Positions 18,003-27,062 are shown, counted from the first letter of the stretch. The stretch: 64,000 nucleotides of DNA from CAVTLG01 sp963802635 (GCA_963802635.1 CAWDJJ010000001.1:1178001-1242000), one strand, 5' to 3'. Translations and numbers: made by a program. The notes: generated by a model from the sequence alone, not told the origin.

Positions 18003-18602
18003 ATGGCTGGCAGTTTCGACATTTCGCATGTTGTCGATTATCTTACGCGCATGAATCTCAAGGTAGCTCACACTGATCGTGCGCAAAACATTATCGAATT
18101 AGTCTTTCAAGGCAATCGCAAACAGTGGCATATGATTGTGAGCATCCAACAGAAAGGCGCAGCGAGAAAGTTGCTGCTGGTTGCCCCGCATGTTGGAACA
18201 TTGGAGACGACAAAACGTCTGGAATGCCTTGAGGCATTAATGGCGATCAATTATCGCATCGCGCTGGGCAAATTTGGTCTTGACCTCAACGATGGTGAGG
18301 TACGCCTGGAAGAGTCTATTCCCCTTGCTACGGATGGCATCACCTTTGAGCAGTTTCAGCTCGCTATGGGCGCTATTATGCAAACTGTCTCCATCTACCA
18401 GGATCTCCTTCCGCGCATCATCGATGGCAATCTCTCTGTACAGGAGACGCTACAGGCCTGCGAACAGGCGTTTTTCCACGACACAACAGAAACGCCAGCA
18501 ACGCTATCCAGCAGCCGCCAGAAGACTGACGAGTTGCCTGAACTGGATGTGAATGAGGTGCTGGCAGAGGTTACGCGGATCTTTGAAAAACGCCGAGAGT
18601 AA
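18003..18602 (+). CDS. YbjN-domain-like protein
   Basis: A 199-residue protein. The N-terminal part (DISHVVDYLTRMNLKVAHTD, then a beta strand region HMIVSIQQKGAARKLLLVAPHVG) and the helix ALMAINYRIALGKFGLDLNDGEVRLEESIP follow the YbjN/T3SS-chaperone-like fold pattern. The C-terminal 50 residues are polar. Family members modulate signalling or motility, with no enzymatic activity known. ATG 18003 has AAGGAG nearby; the open frame upstream to 17847 is leader. Confidence 0.7.
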   Translation: MAGSFDISHVVDYLTRMNLKVAHTDRAQNIIELVFQGNRKQWHMIVSIQQKGAARKLLLVAPHVGTLETTKRLECLEALMAINYRIALGKFGLDLNDGEVRLEESIPLATDGITFEQFQLAMGAIMQTVSIYQDLLPRIIDGNLSVQETLQACEQAFFHDTTETPATLSSSRQKTDELPELDVNEVLAEVTRIFEKRRE

Positions 18603-18623
18603 GCGGGAGTTGTATCTCCCGCT
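18602..18623. terminator. Hairpin between convergent genes
   Basis: AGCGGGAG (18602-18609) pairs with CTCCCGCT (18616-18623) around a 6-nt loop at the stop of the YbjN-like gene and before the convergent small membrane protein gene. No strong T-run follows. Confidence 0.5.
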
Positions 18624-18639
18624 GGCCCTGGTTTGTGGC

Positions 18640-18924
18640 TTATAAAATAGGTTTGCGCTCTGAATAATGCCCATTTTGCTGAGCCTTCGAGTGCTGACTA
18701 GTATCTTCCTCCTGGTCATACTCTACCGTAGCGAGTTCCTCAGCGAGTTCCTCAACTGTATCCGTCACAGTTGGTTTCAGAGGTACCCAGGTATCTATCG
18801 ACCTGGCAACAATTTTTCTACCTCTGGAATGCCCTCTATAGCGCTGATAGAGTGTCGTTCCTCCCCACGAGAGAATGAAAATCGCGATAATAAAGCCGAT
18901 ATACATGATCACCGATGGACTCAT
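18640..18924 (-). CDS. Small single-pass membrane protein
   Basis: A 94-residue protein with one N-terminal membrane helix (MYIGFIIAIFILSWGGTTLY) followed by a basic patch (RYRGHSRGRK) and an acidic, polar tail. The topology suggests the N-terminus outside and the tail in the cytoplasm. ATG 18924 has AAGGA about 11 bases upstream. No family is recognised. Confidence 0.55.
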   Translation of the reverse strand: MSPSVIMYIGFIIAIFILSWGGTTLYQRYRGHSRGRKIVARSIDTWVPLKPTVTDTVEELAEELATVEYDQEEDTSQHSKAQQNGHYSERKPIL

Positions 18925-19197
18925 CACTAGGAGCAATCCTTTTCAACAGACGGTAGAAAAAACCATGCGTTCTTCCGCCTCTACAAACAGTTCCGTGTCC
19001 CAATTGTAGCGTTTTTGCGCGAAGAGCGTCAAGCCAGGTGGCATATTTTGGCTTTTGCACACGAGACACATCTGATGTCAGATTATATTGCCTTTTCTCG
19101 GGCACCTTTTCAGAATAGATTTAGTAAAGGCCACACAATTTCTCCCATTATGAGTCGACTTTACATACCTTCACATACCTTCTCAGGAGTTCCGCTT

Positions 19198-19400
19198 ATG
19201 TCACTTCCACCTTTTTTGCGCTGGTTATCTCCAGCCACCACGCCACGCGTTGAGCGCGTACAAGAACAGGTCAATCCCACTGCCGCCACCTCCAGTCCCA
19301 CTCAGGAAGATTGGTACTGGGGCAGACTGGCAACCGGCGCTGAAGAAGACTACTACTGGCGTCGCCTATCCGATAACTGGTATATGAAAGATTTGATCCC
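19198..19400 (+). pseudogene. Phage portal protein, N-terminal part (gene split by insertion)
   Basis: Starting at ATG 19198 (CAGGAG upstream), the frame reads MSLPPFLRWLSP and ends with NWYMKDLIP at the insertion point 19399-19400. Beyond that the frame continues fortuitously to 19458 inside the inserted element. Joining codon CC(19399-19400)+A(28019) gives DLIPSTYLEVHNACYEAYN without any frame change and continues into the portal body at 28019-29204. The intact protein would be about 463 residues. Portal proteins form the dodecameric DNA gate of tailed-phage heads. Confidence 0.85.
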
Positions 19401-19412
19401 CACTACCTACTT
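19390..19412. other. attL of the integrated element
   Basis: The portal half-site ATTTGATC is followed by core CC (19399-19400) and the element half-site CACTACCTACTT. Combined with attR at 28017-28018, the predicted attP is the perfect dyad TAGGTAGTG-CC-CACTACCTA. Such symmetry around a 2-bp crossover is the hallmark of serine integrase sites. Confidence 0.85.
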
Positions 19413-19772
19413 AATCTCCGACCACAAAACACATTTCTTTCCCCATTTCTCATCATAGATAATCCCGCGCTTCTGCATGAACTCCCAATCTTCATACGTG
19501 ATCGTTGGAGGAATAGGCGAGTTATTCTTTGACTGCGTACTCCTATGAATAGACAGGATATGCGCCTGATAATTAATAGACCGCCAGCTACGACGAGGCA
19601 AAGCTATTAAAATACTCATGCGATCACCATTTTCATACATTTGACGTAACACCTCATTCTCTTCTCCTGTCCATGAAGGTGACGCTCCATTGAGTCGCCA
19701 GATAAAGCCGGTATCATTCCCCCAGACAGGATCACGCCAACGGATGATCAGACGCAACCAATGAGGAGCCAT
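19407..19772 (-). CDS. SANT/Myb-like DNA-binding ORF, probable recombinase C-terminal part
   Basis: A 121-residue product starting MAPHWLRLIIRWRDP. Residues about 33-75 (WTGEENEVLRQMYENG, then LPRRSWRSINYQAHIL and SIHR) match the Myb/SANT-like helical repeat seen at the C-terminus of some large serine recombinases. Its start overlaps the recombinase stop by 41 bp in another frame. One base removed near 19770-19776 would fuse EVLIEF to MAPHWLRL. It is therefore either a translationally coupled accessory domain or the frameshifted tail of the recombinase. Confidence 0.6.
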   Translation of the reverse strand: MAPHWLRLIIRWRDPVWGNDTGFIWRLNGASPSWTGEENEVLRQMYENGDRMSILIALPRRSWRSINYQAHILSIHRSTQSKNNSPIPPTITYEDWEFMQKRGIIYDEKWGKKCVLWSEIK

Positions 19773-21414
19773 AGAATTCTATTAAAACTTCCTCAGTGAG
19801 AGCCTCAACAAGCATTTTGCGATCATCAAATACCAGGCTGTTCCAATGCGGTGCTAGTTTCTCAATGAGGTCTGAATAAGCCAATAATACCCTTCCCTGA
19901 CTTGTTTTCACTGGAGCATTCAACTTCTTGGAAAGTTCTGCACGATTCTCCTGCAATTTGGCGTATTCACCTTCAATGTCTTTACGCACATTCTCATCTA
20001 AGGAGGGATTTTTCAAGCTCATCATCAAGCCTGCACGCTGTTGATCAATCTCTTCTAGTTGGTGCTGTACGCTGATTAGCTCACTCTCAGCCTTCTTTTG
20101 CTCCTCGTTTGCGTATTTCTTATAATGTGAAAAGTCCTCTGTCTTAGCCAAATGTTCTCGCAGCTTCTCTACATAGATATCATCTAGCTCATGCACAGCA
20201 ATTGCTGTATGATACTGCACAATGAGGCTTAAATCCTTCTCATAAAGCCCATAAAACCATGAACGGGCAGACCCACCAGGAGCACCACGGGTTACGTAGA
20301 CAGCACCTAATAGCTCTGTACGGATAATATCTTTTAGTAGTGCTTGCGCGTTGGGGGTGTCTTTTTGATGATAGCGTGCAGGTTGGCTCGTATTCGTGTT
20401 CTTCTCACCATCCAATGTGTATGGAGCAAGACGGTTAAATGCATACCAGAATACTGCCTCCTTCACAATTGAAGGGTGGTTCTCCTTAATTTTCACTTCG
20501 CCTTGGTGTATCCACCATCCCAAGTAACTTACATTCGTTAATAGAGAGATAAGCCCTCTTTTTGTAATATGATAACCTCCTGCTACTTTCCGCAGTTGAC
20601 ACCGTGAGACACTACGAGGGTCAATGTCAGGGGAAAAAGAGCGAAACAAGACAGGCATTGACACCACTTCTCGACAGAGAAGCGTTAAGTTCCCACCCAG
20701 TGCCATATACCGGTCAAAAAGCCACACGACAACATCGGCATGTGGCTTATAGATCATATACTTCTTGTATCCTTTATTCCGAACCTGAACACCATTTTCT
20801 GTTACCCATTCGCGCCGATCCAGAGTATAACCCACTGGAATAGCACGCCCATCATACTCACCACGTTCACTTACCTTATACTTTGCTCCTACCAAGCGCG
20901 CCATGATATAATCAGTGATATAGTCAGCCGCAGCTTCACACTTCCAACGGAACTCTTTTACATGGAAGCGGTTATTAAAGTTATAGGTCATGTTCGGTGT
21001 TATCACTAACACGTCATTTTGACGACAAATAGAGATGAACGTATTCACCTGTATTTGCGTTTCATCCCGAAAAAGGCGGTCCTCTAAAAAGACAATCACC
21101 GCCTTAATTGTGCCTTCTTCAATATGTGATACAAGCGTACGCAGTCCCTCACGCTCATCAATACGCAAACGACCAGAACAGCCTAAGTCCTGAGTAAAAA
21201 CAATGATCTTCTCATCAGTCCAACCCAAACGCCGAGCAAAGTTAACGAGATCGTCTGTCTGCATTTCCGTTGAGTTCGTAGCATATTTAACCTGCATCTG
21301 TGTTGATTGGCGGGCGTACACCCCTACGCTTGCCTCTAGTGGTAGCTCGGTGCTTGTCCATGGTGATAACTGTTGTTTCTTCTGTCTTGGCTGAAACCTC
21401 TGATGCCGTACCAT
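19732..21414 (-). CDS. Large serine recombinase (integrase)
   Basis: A 560-residue site-specific recombinase. The catalytic Ser is in VGVYARQSTQ (about residue 38 from ATG 21414), followed by the resolvase core (VIVFLEDRLFRD), a recombinase domain (about 170-340, GRAIPVGYTLDRREW), and a coiled coil (HYKKYANEEQKKAESELIS and on) before the C-terminus. GGAG lies 7 bases before ATG 21414. Its position next to attL and the symmetric attP identify it as the integrase of this element. A recombination directionality factor would be needed for excision; one of the small proteins may serve. Confidence 0.92.
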   Translation of the reverse strand: MVRHQRFQPRQKKQQLSPWTSTELPLEASVGVYARQSTQMQVKYATNSTEMQTDDLVNFARRLGWTDEKIIVFTQDLGCSGRLRIDEREGLRTLVSHIEEGTIKAVIVFLEDRLFRDETQIQVNTFISICRQNDVLVITPNMTYNFNNRFHVKEFRWKCEAAADYITDYIMARLVGAKYKVSERGEYDGRAIPVGYTLDRREWVTENGVQVRNKGYKKYMIYKPHADVVVWLFDRYMALGGNLTLLCREVVSMPVLFRSFSPDIDPRSVSRCQLRKVAGGYHITKRGLISLLTNVSYLGWWIHQGEVKIKENHPSIVKEAVFWYAFNRLAPYTLDGEKNTNTSQPARYHQKDTPNAQALLKDIIRTELLGAVYVTRGAPGGSARSWFYGLYEKDLSLIVQYHTAIAVHELDDIYVEKLREHLAKTEDFSHYKKYANEEQKKAESELISVQHQLEEIDQQRAGLMMSLKNPSLDENVRKDIEGEYAKLQENRAELSKKLNAPVKTSQGRVLLAYSDLIEKLAPHWNSLVFDDRKMLVEALTEEVLIEFYGSSLVASDHPLA

Positions 21415-21490
21415 TTTCAATCTCCTCTATCTGCAATGCAAGACGAACCAATATTCGACAAACCTGCTCAGTTTCTTCTTCCGATAGCAT
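21287..21490 (-). CDS. Small polar protein overlapping the recombinase start
   Basis: A 67-residue product (MLSEEETEQVCRILVRLALQ at the start, basic tail) preceded by GGGGAGATAG six bases before ATG 21490. Its last third overlaps the recombinase N-terminal codons in another frame, suggesting translational coupling. Size, charge and location would suit a regulator or directionality factor, but no family is recognised. Confidence 0.5.
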   Translation of the reverse strand: MLSEEETEQVCRILVRLALQIEEIENGTASEVSAKTEETTVITMDKHRATTRGKRRGVRPPINTDAG

Positions 21491-21709
21491 ATCTATCTCC
21501 CCCTACAAATGCAATATAGAAAGAAACGCTTACGTGAATTGAGCATACAGACATTTCTCCCTTATTTTCACATGCTATCTGCATCACTACTACATCACAG
21601 CCGTATTTTCTCAGTATCATACTTACATTCTCCTTCTTCCGTCAGAAATTGCCATCCGGTAGATAAATGCCCTCAAAAGAAAGATCCATAGAACACCCCC
21701 TTCTAATCG

Positions 21710-21850
21710 TTAGGCGCGATAGCCGATAGCGCGCCGACAGTCTGCACATAACAGGCGAACCTCGATCCCGCCACGTGCGTTACGCCAGTTGACCGAGCGG
21801 CAATGTGCGAACTTGTGGCACCGATGGCACCACGTACGAAATAGATCCAT
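21710..21850 (-). CDS. 46-residue Cys/His-rich mini-protein
   Basis: ATG 21850 has AGGAG nine bases upstream. The product (MDLFRTWCHRCHKFAHCRSV at the start) has CHRCH, a further CR, and CADC near the end, giving enough ligands for one zinc knuckle. It lies between the Rep-like gene and the recombinase on the same strand. Function is unknown. Confidence 0.6.
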   Translation of the reverse strand: MDLFRTWCHRCHKFAHCRSVNWRNARGGIEVRLLCADCRRAIGYRA

Positions 21851-21882
21851 AGATTGCTCCTTTGTGAATGCGTTGAAATGAC

Positions 21883-23562
21883 TCAAGCGACGTCAGCCGC
21901 TGCGTTGTCTGGGTCCAGTTCAATAGAGTAGAGGTCTCGCTTATCACGGACACTTGCGGAAAAGTCACGCTGTTTCTCTTCCATGCGGGTTTCTACGCGC
22001 TGATAGACATAGCTCACCGTTCTCCGTAGCTCCGGTGTGCATCCTGGACGCGGTGGACGCCACGCCTCGACCGTGACGATACAACCCGCAATTTGATCAA
22101 TGATGCGATCCATATTGACTTCGCGCTTGCGTTTTCGGATGAAGGGTAACAGCGGGATTGCCGGTGTTTCTTCCTGGCACGCTGGAGGGTTGCACACCGC
22201 GACCGCTGTTTCTTGGGGTTCCTCTTCGGGTTGCTCTTCCTCTCGCAGAGATGGGAATGCCTCTTGAATGATCAGCCAGTCAGGGTGGACCGGCCATCGG
22301 GAGCGGTTGGTATCCTCCGTTGGCACGATGTAGCGTAACCAGCCATCAGGAAGGCCATCAACGCCGCCGCCACGGTGTCCGACCGCATACGACCACAGGC
22401 CTGGTAGGCGTTCTTCCAGGTCATAGGCGTTCTCAATGCCATGAAACACCCCTTCTTGTTTCATCTCGTTCAAGGCTTCTCGCTTGAACCGCATCTCTAC
22501 GCGCCATACCGCCGCTTTGCCGTCCCATACGGGGTTGCCTTGTTCGTCTTTGGCTTGACGCCAGAGGTCATGAAACCATTTCTTCTCCGGTGACTGGTAT
22601 TTGATTTCATGGGTTTTATCGTAGATGAGTGCAGATACGGCCCCGTTGCGCGATCCGAAAGGCAGGCCGGTTAAACGATCCCAGCGACTCTTGACGCGGG
22701 ACGGTCCATCGAGCCATGCCTGCTCACTTAAGGGATCTTGGTCTTTGTACTGTGCCCGCGAGACAAAGTGGCGCTTGACTTCCTGCACATCGGTGAGATC
22801 CAGGTTGAGCACGTCAGCCGCTAGGTCGCAGGCCGACACTTGCAGGTCAATGTACTGCCCGAAGTGTTCTGCCAGGAAGCAACGCACCTGATAGACGACT
22901 TTTCCCACGTCTCGCACGGACCATAAGTATTCCGAAGAGAGACGGACTTTACAGAGGTTTGCCATCGTTGAGCCACAGTTGATAGAAAGTGCCATCTTGG
23001 AGCTACGCAGTATCCATTGATAGCCGTCGGCACCCTTGCGCGTCATCACGAGCGGGACGCCTGCAAAGAAAAACCGCGTAGGAATATCCTCTTCCTGGTC
23101 CTGCGCATGTGCTTTGAGCACGGTGAGTTCCGCCTGGAGCGTGTCGTCTACTTTGCGCTTGACCCGCTGAGACTGTTCATCCGTGGGGTAGACGTTGAGC
23201 ACAAGGGTGTCAAGAAACGCAGCTAGGACCTTGACGGGGCTGTTTACCAGTTCCGCTGTTGCTGAACGCACGAGCTGATGAATAGCCGTGCACTCTTTGT
23301 CTGAAAGGGCCGTTTCTGCTCCTGGGTGGGTGCTTGCCGGAAAAGCCAGGTGAGAGAGGAGACGGAACGCCTGGGCATGCTCCTGTTCGCGTAGCTTGCG
23401 CTTTGCCAGAGGGACCGTGACGCATTCCCCCGTCTCTTCCTGCACGAACGTCACGAGCCAGGCATGCCCGTCGTGTTCCTCTACCTTGATAGGACAATAG
23501 CCATCATCGGGCCACGCGCTCCGAATACGCTTGACGATTTTTTGTGCATACGCGTTGTTCAT
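21883..23562 (-). CDS. Rep_trans-like replication initiator
   Basis: A 559-residue protein. The central region has the order typical of rolling-circle initiators of plasmids and integrative elements (Rep_trans type): LQVSACDLAADVLN, then SALIYDKTHEIKYQSPEKK, then AAVWRVEMRFKREALNEM. The C-terminal 130 residues are polar with a basic KRKRE patch. It would nick the element origin after excision and start plasmid-like replication. AAGGAG precedes ATG 23562. Identification is from motif order only; the catalytic Tyr cannot be pinned down by eye. Confidence 0.6.
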   Translation of the reverse strand: MNNAYAQKIVKRIRSAWPDDGYCPIKVEEHDGHAWLVTFVQEETGECVTVPLAKRKLREQEHAQAFRLLSHLAFPASTHPGAETALSDKECTAIHQLVRSATAELVNSPVKVLAAFLDTLVLNVYPTDEQSQRVKRKVDDTLQAELTVLKAHAQDQEEDIPTRFFFAGVPLVMTRKGADGYQWILRSSKMALSINCGSTMANLCKVRLSSEYLWSVRDVGKVVYQVRCFLAEHFGQYIDLQVSACDLAADVLNLDLTDVQEVKRHFVSRAQYKDQDPLSEQAWLDGPSRVKSRWDRLTGLPFGSRNGAVSALIYDKTHEIKYQSPEKKWFHDLWRQAKDEQGNPVWDGKAAVWRVEMRFKREALNEMKQEGVFHGIENAYDLEERLPGLWSYAVGHRGGGVDGLPDGWLRYIVPTEDTNRSRWPVHPDWLIIQEAFPSLREEEQPEEEPQETAVAVCNPPACQEETPAIPLLPFIRKRKREVNMDRIIDQIAGCIVTVEAWRPPRPGCTPELRRTVSYVYQRVETRMEEKQRDFSASVRDKRDLYSIELDPDNAAADVA

Positions 23563-23611
23563 ACGATGATTTCTCCTTCAAAAGACGAAAATGTAGATGG
23601 AACGGGGCGGT

Positions 23612-23767
23612 TCACTTGCGGCCCCGTTCAGCGCACGCGTCCCATGACTTACCACACCGGAGGGCGCAACGAGAGCAGAAGGGCACGCGATGCAGACCGA
23701 GCCAGTTCACTATTTCAAGCAATCTGCACTCTCGTTTCTTTGCACAGATGTAGCAGTAGTCTTTCAT
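23612..23767 (-). CDS. 51-residue Cys-rich mini-protein
   Basis: ATG 23767 is preceded by AAAGGAAAATAACCCG. The product (start MKDYCYICAKKRECRL, later FCSRCALRCGKSWDACAERG) carries CxxC at the start and CSRC plus two further Cys, a good zinc-ribbon layout. It sits directly upstream of the Rep-like gene on the same strand with no other gene between. No family is recognised. Confidence 0.6.
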   Translation of the reverse strand: MKDYCYICAKKRECRLLEIVNWLGLHRVPFCSRCALRCGKSWDACAERGRK

Positions 23768-23922
23768 CGGGTTATTTTCCTTTCGCTAGGATAGGGATGA
23801 TTGCAGTTGCACGCGTTGTGCACCGTGCCAGCTCATCCAGGACAAGACGGGACGTAGCGGGTCTAGGAGACAACAGGAAGGGATGGTTGATCATTTCGTC
23901 ACGCGTGACGTTTTGCGAGAGA

Positions 23923-24105
23923 CTAATTGAGCGGACCATTCAAGCGGGTCAGTTCCCACACGATAAAGGCAAGCATTGCCATGAGAAAAGAAAAGCCAAT
24001 AGCCCGCAGTGTTGGCGACATTCTATGAAGAAGGCCACACGCATGGATGTACACAACGATAAGGATGATCACAAGGACGGTAAGCAATGGTGGAAGGATA
24101 TTCAC
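23923..24105 (-). CDS. 60-residue two-helix membrane protein
   Basis: GTG 24105 follows a near-perfect SD (AGGAGGTG). The product has two hydrophobic segments (LLTVLVIILIVVYIHACGLL and AIGFSFLMAMLAFIVWEL) separated by a short basic loop (HRMSPTLR). It is oriented as the first gene of the minus-strand cluster leading to rep and the recombinase. The layout resembles small phage or plasmid membrane proteins. Role unknown. Confidence 0.65.
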   Translation of the reverse strand: MNILPPLLTVLVIILIVVYIHACGLLHRMSPTLRAIGFSFLMAMLAFIVWELTRLNGPLN

Positions 24106-24189
24106 GGTTTCACCTCCTTTCTCCCTCTCTGCAATGTGATATGCTTCTAACCTGTAGAGCCTTTTTTACTACTCATACAGGGGGTACAT

Positions 24190-24666
24190 ATGAACAAGGA
24201 TGATCAAACTGACAAGGAAAAACATGATCAGGATGGACGACTTCGAAGAGCGAAAGAAATCGAATATGGGAGCCTTCTCGCAGTGAACCTCGTTGTTCTT
24301 CCCTCGCTCCTTTCGGTTAGCAAGACAGATATTTTTATCAATTCTGCCCTCATTCTCCAGGGTTTTTCTATTCCCATGTTAGCAGGGGCATTTGTCGTAA
24401 AGATGTATAATAAGCCCTACTCAGATCTCTTTGCAGCGTTCGCCGAGCTTGCCGAGGTGTTCACTCTTGTTGGTGTTACATTGGCAATCATGAATGTGTA
24501 TTGGTTCGCCTCCGCTGTATTTATCATCACGGTAGCCCAACTCTTTAACATCCTTGATATACCATCAGATATCAAGAAATACAGGCAAACACACATACCC
24601 TCTTTCAATATTCTGCGACGACAGAAGAAAACGCAGAGCGAAGAGCATACGAAGTCAGAGGCATAA
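24190..24666 (+). CDS. Membrane protein of unknown function
   Basis: A 158-residue protein. The first 30 residues are strongly charged (DDQTDKEKHDQDGRLRRAKE). Three or four hydrophobic segments follow (SLLAVNLVVLPSLLSV, INSALILQGFSIPMLAGAFV, VFTLVGVTLAIMNVYWFASA), and the tail is basic and cytoplasmic. A GGGGGT tract precedes ATG 24190. It is transcribed away from the small membrane protein, with a shared 84-bp intergenic region. It could be an exclusion protein, but nothing shows this directly. Confidence 0.6.
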   Translation: MNKDDQTDKEKHDQDGRLRRAKEIEYGSLLAVNLVVLPSLLSVSKTDIFINSALILQGFSIPMLAGAFVVKMYNKPYSDLFAAFAELAEVFTLVGVTLAIMNVYWFASAVFIITVAQLFNILDIPSDIKKYRQTHIPSFNILRRQKKTQSEEHTKSEA

Positions 24667-24668
24667 AA

Positions 24669-25187
24669 GGGAAAACGATGTTTTTTTTGTGCACCTGCTA
24701 GGCCAGGGTGAGTAGGAGCATTGCTCTCGTGCTCTGTGTATTCAATCCTTTCAGAAGCAATGAGGTGCAGCTACATCTCATTTCGTGGACGTGCACAACG
24801 ATTTACGGGGTTTTGATGGAAAATGGAGGGACAATCAAAAGAAACACAAAAAGAAAGAGGGTAAATCGTGCGGGAATGGCCCGTGTTTCCACCACAGAAG
24901 CGCCATAGACCCACCATGCAAAACCACGAACCGTCCACGTGTCCGTGGTGAACCGAAACGATTTAGCCTTTGTGTCCGTTCGTTTTTGATGAGTGTTCAG
25001 TTCAGAGAGAGGGAAAACGATGTTTTTTTGTGTGGTGCAACGGGCCAGCTCGGGGGTGTACTGGGACACGTCGAAAGTCGTCACACGCTCCGGTACTGGC
25101 AAGCCAGGCGCTTACCTCATAGGCCAGCCACGACCGGATGTGTGCCCGATCTGGAGCGTTGCACCACACAAAACACATCGTTTTCCC
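24669..25187. repeat. Origin-like region with a long inverted repeat
   Basis: GGGAAAACGATG followed by a T-run occurs at 24669 and 25011, and its inverse at 25158-25187. The arms 25011-25041 and 25158-25187 form an inverted repeat of about 30 bp (mostly matched) around 116 bp that contains smaller dyads (CACACGCTCCGG with CCGGATGTGTG). No gene of good quality covers 24667-25211. A double-strand or single-strand origin, or an oriT, is plausible given the Rep-like gene in the same element. Confidence 0.5.
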
Positions 25188-25211
25188 TTGAGATTGATCA
25201 TCCTGGACAAT

Positions 25212-25961
25212 TCATCCAACAGTATAGATTGGCTCTAATTCCCGATACAGAAAAGTGATTGCCCGTTTTCTATACTGACAGATAGTACTCCCTGCATTTT
25301 TCGCTTGAGACTTTTTCATGTCCAGCCCAATAGCATTCAAGGACTCAGGAGCACACCCGATCCCATAGTGACGTGTGACTGTTTCCCGCCACTTCTCAGG
25401 CAACTTTTCTATCACAGCATAGAGCGGCTGATAGTCGCGTTCTTTCTCTGTCTGAACCGTTTCAGGAATGAGGTCGGCAAGTGTTTCGTTCTCATTGTTA
25501 TCTAACGGCACATCAATACTCTCTACATCCATAGCAGGAAGGGGTTTTCCTGCACGATCCCTTGGCGTGGTGATGGGGCTTATATGAGTAGGGCAATAGT
25601 GAACAATCGCCCAGCTCATTGTCGCACGGAGAAAACCAAGAGGATTTCCAGAGGCAAGGGCCTTATCAAACGACTCAATCGCCGCCATATTGCCTATCTG
25701 CACAAGCTCCAAGTATTCAATACGAGGAGAGGCCCACGCGTACGTACGCGCATATTTGGCAGCAACAGAGCGCACATAAGATTGACAACTCAAGAGGATT
25801 GCATCACGTGCGTCTCTGTCACCTTGTTGAGCACGTACGACGAGGTGTTGTTCTTCTTCTTTTGTCCAAGTAGGAAGCTTCGCAACTTCTTTATTGTACT
25901 GGCTCTCATTGGTCAAAATCTCACCATAAAGCTCTGTTTGTGAGGGGTTCTTTGTACTCAT
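25212..25961 (-). CDS. Sigma-70-like factor
   Basis: A 249-residue protein. Residues about 35-100 (LVVRAQQGDRDARDAILL, SYVRSVAAKYARTYAW, EYLELVQIGNMAAIESFDKA) match sigma region 2, including the core-binding and -10 recognition helices. Residues about 190-240 (LPEKWRETVTRHYGI, LDMKKSQAKNAGSTICQYRK) resemble region 4. ATG 25961 has GGAGG seven bases upstream; the open frame extends upstream to 26270 but without support. It may redirect RNA polymerase to element or phage genes. A sigma-like gene in such a small element is notable. Confidence 0.7.
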   Translation of the reverse strand: MSTKNPSQTELYGEILTNESQYNKEVAKLPTWTKEEEQHLVVRAQQGDRDARDAILLSCQSYVRSVAAKYARTYAWASPRIEYLELVQIGNMAAIESFDKALASGNPLGFLRATMSWAIVHYCPTHISPITTPRDRAGKPLPAMDVESIDVPLDNNENETLADLIPETVQTEKERDYQPLYAVIEKLPEKWRETVTRHYGIGCAPESLNAIGLDMKKSQAKNAGSTICQYRKRAITFLYRELEPIYTVG

Positions 25962-27062
25962 GGCATCCTCCTTTATCTGCACTTGCGCCAGGTGCCAGCA
26001 AGGGGTATGCTGTAAAAGAGCACCTGGCAAAACCTTTGAAGTGGGTGAAAATGGTTCTCGTCGGGCCTGATGTGCGTCAACACATTGGGCCTTTTTGTTG
26101 CCAGTCACGCGCCTACCACATGTCCAGATCATCTGGACAAAGAAGGCGGTATCTGGCAAGATGGAGACAGATATGGTCAAATACCGTGCTACAAGCTCAA
26201 ATTTACAGGGACTTGAGACGAATTGAGAAAACTTGAGAGGCATTGTGTCCCTAGATGGAAAACCCGTCAATGTGGGTATGCAACTTGCAGGGAAGAAAAA
26301 AACAGCGAAGAATCACTGCAAAAAATGCTCAAAAAAATGGGTGTTCAAAAAAAGTAAATACCCATTGGGTACCCGAAAGGTACCCTCAATTTTGAGCACA
26401 AACATAGGGGTTTCTCTCATCCTGCTCTTAGAGCACTCTCAGAAAAACCCCCATCGAAAACGCTTCACAATTCGCGTGGAAAATTGCTCGTTGAAAAGCG
26501 TTGCCAGCGATACAGATTTCTTTGTCTAGCTGCATGCAGTATCCCGTGTGCCTTCCAGGGATAGGAGACAGGGGAAGGGAGGAAGTGAGAGGATGAGAGA
26601 ATGTGAGAGACAAGGGCCAGAGGGAGAAGGTCCTAGGGAGACCGCACGCAGTACCAGGAAAAGAGAACGATGTGTATCATGCCTTTCCTCATGATCACGC
26701 GCTACAATGACAATCAAAAATATGCTCCGCATGGTGTAAACCAGATCTTTCTGTATACTCTACAGGACTCCGCCCCGTTGGTGCCTTTTGTCCGCGACTG
26801 CGTTACTCAGGTGTGGCTCCCTGGTTGTCCATGCTGGGTGGCTTGCGCCTATTCAGTTGTTCCGGTGCCTCATCGGGTCCTTTGTCCCTGTTGGGCGGTC
26901 AGACTTGCTCAGTCCGCTCCCTGGACCATGGGTTTTAGTACCGCCTATTCTGATAGTTTCATTGATACAATGAAAATCTTAATAGTATTTTGCTTGTATC
27001 AATTGTCTCAAAATTATTATACATGAAATTATTGAGATTTTCAAGAGTTTTGTGGACAAGTA
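25962..27062. other. 1.1-kb region without a supported gene
   Basis: It contains A-rich DNA with short dyads: GGGTACC-CGAAA-GGTACCC at about 26366-26384 and TTCATTG-ATA-CAATGAA at about 26960-26976. Near the promoter at 27063, CAATTGTCTC and CAATTGAGAC lie in inverted orientation and could be operators. A 98-codon frame at 26233-26529 with CKKCSKKW is possible but lacks an SD. Confidence 0.45.

Noticed and set aside
19401..19458. Extension of the portal N-terminal frame to a stop at 19458
   Set aside because: These codons belong to the inserted element; the portal frame continues at 28019.
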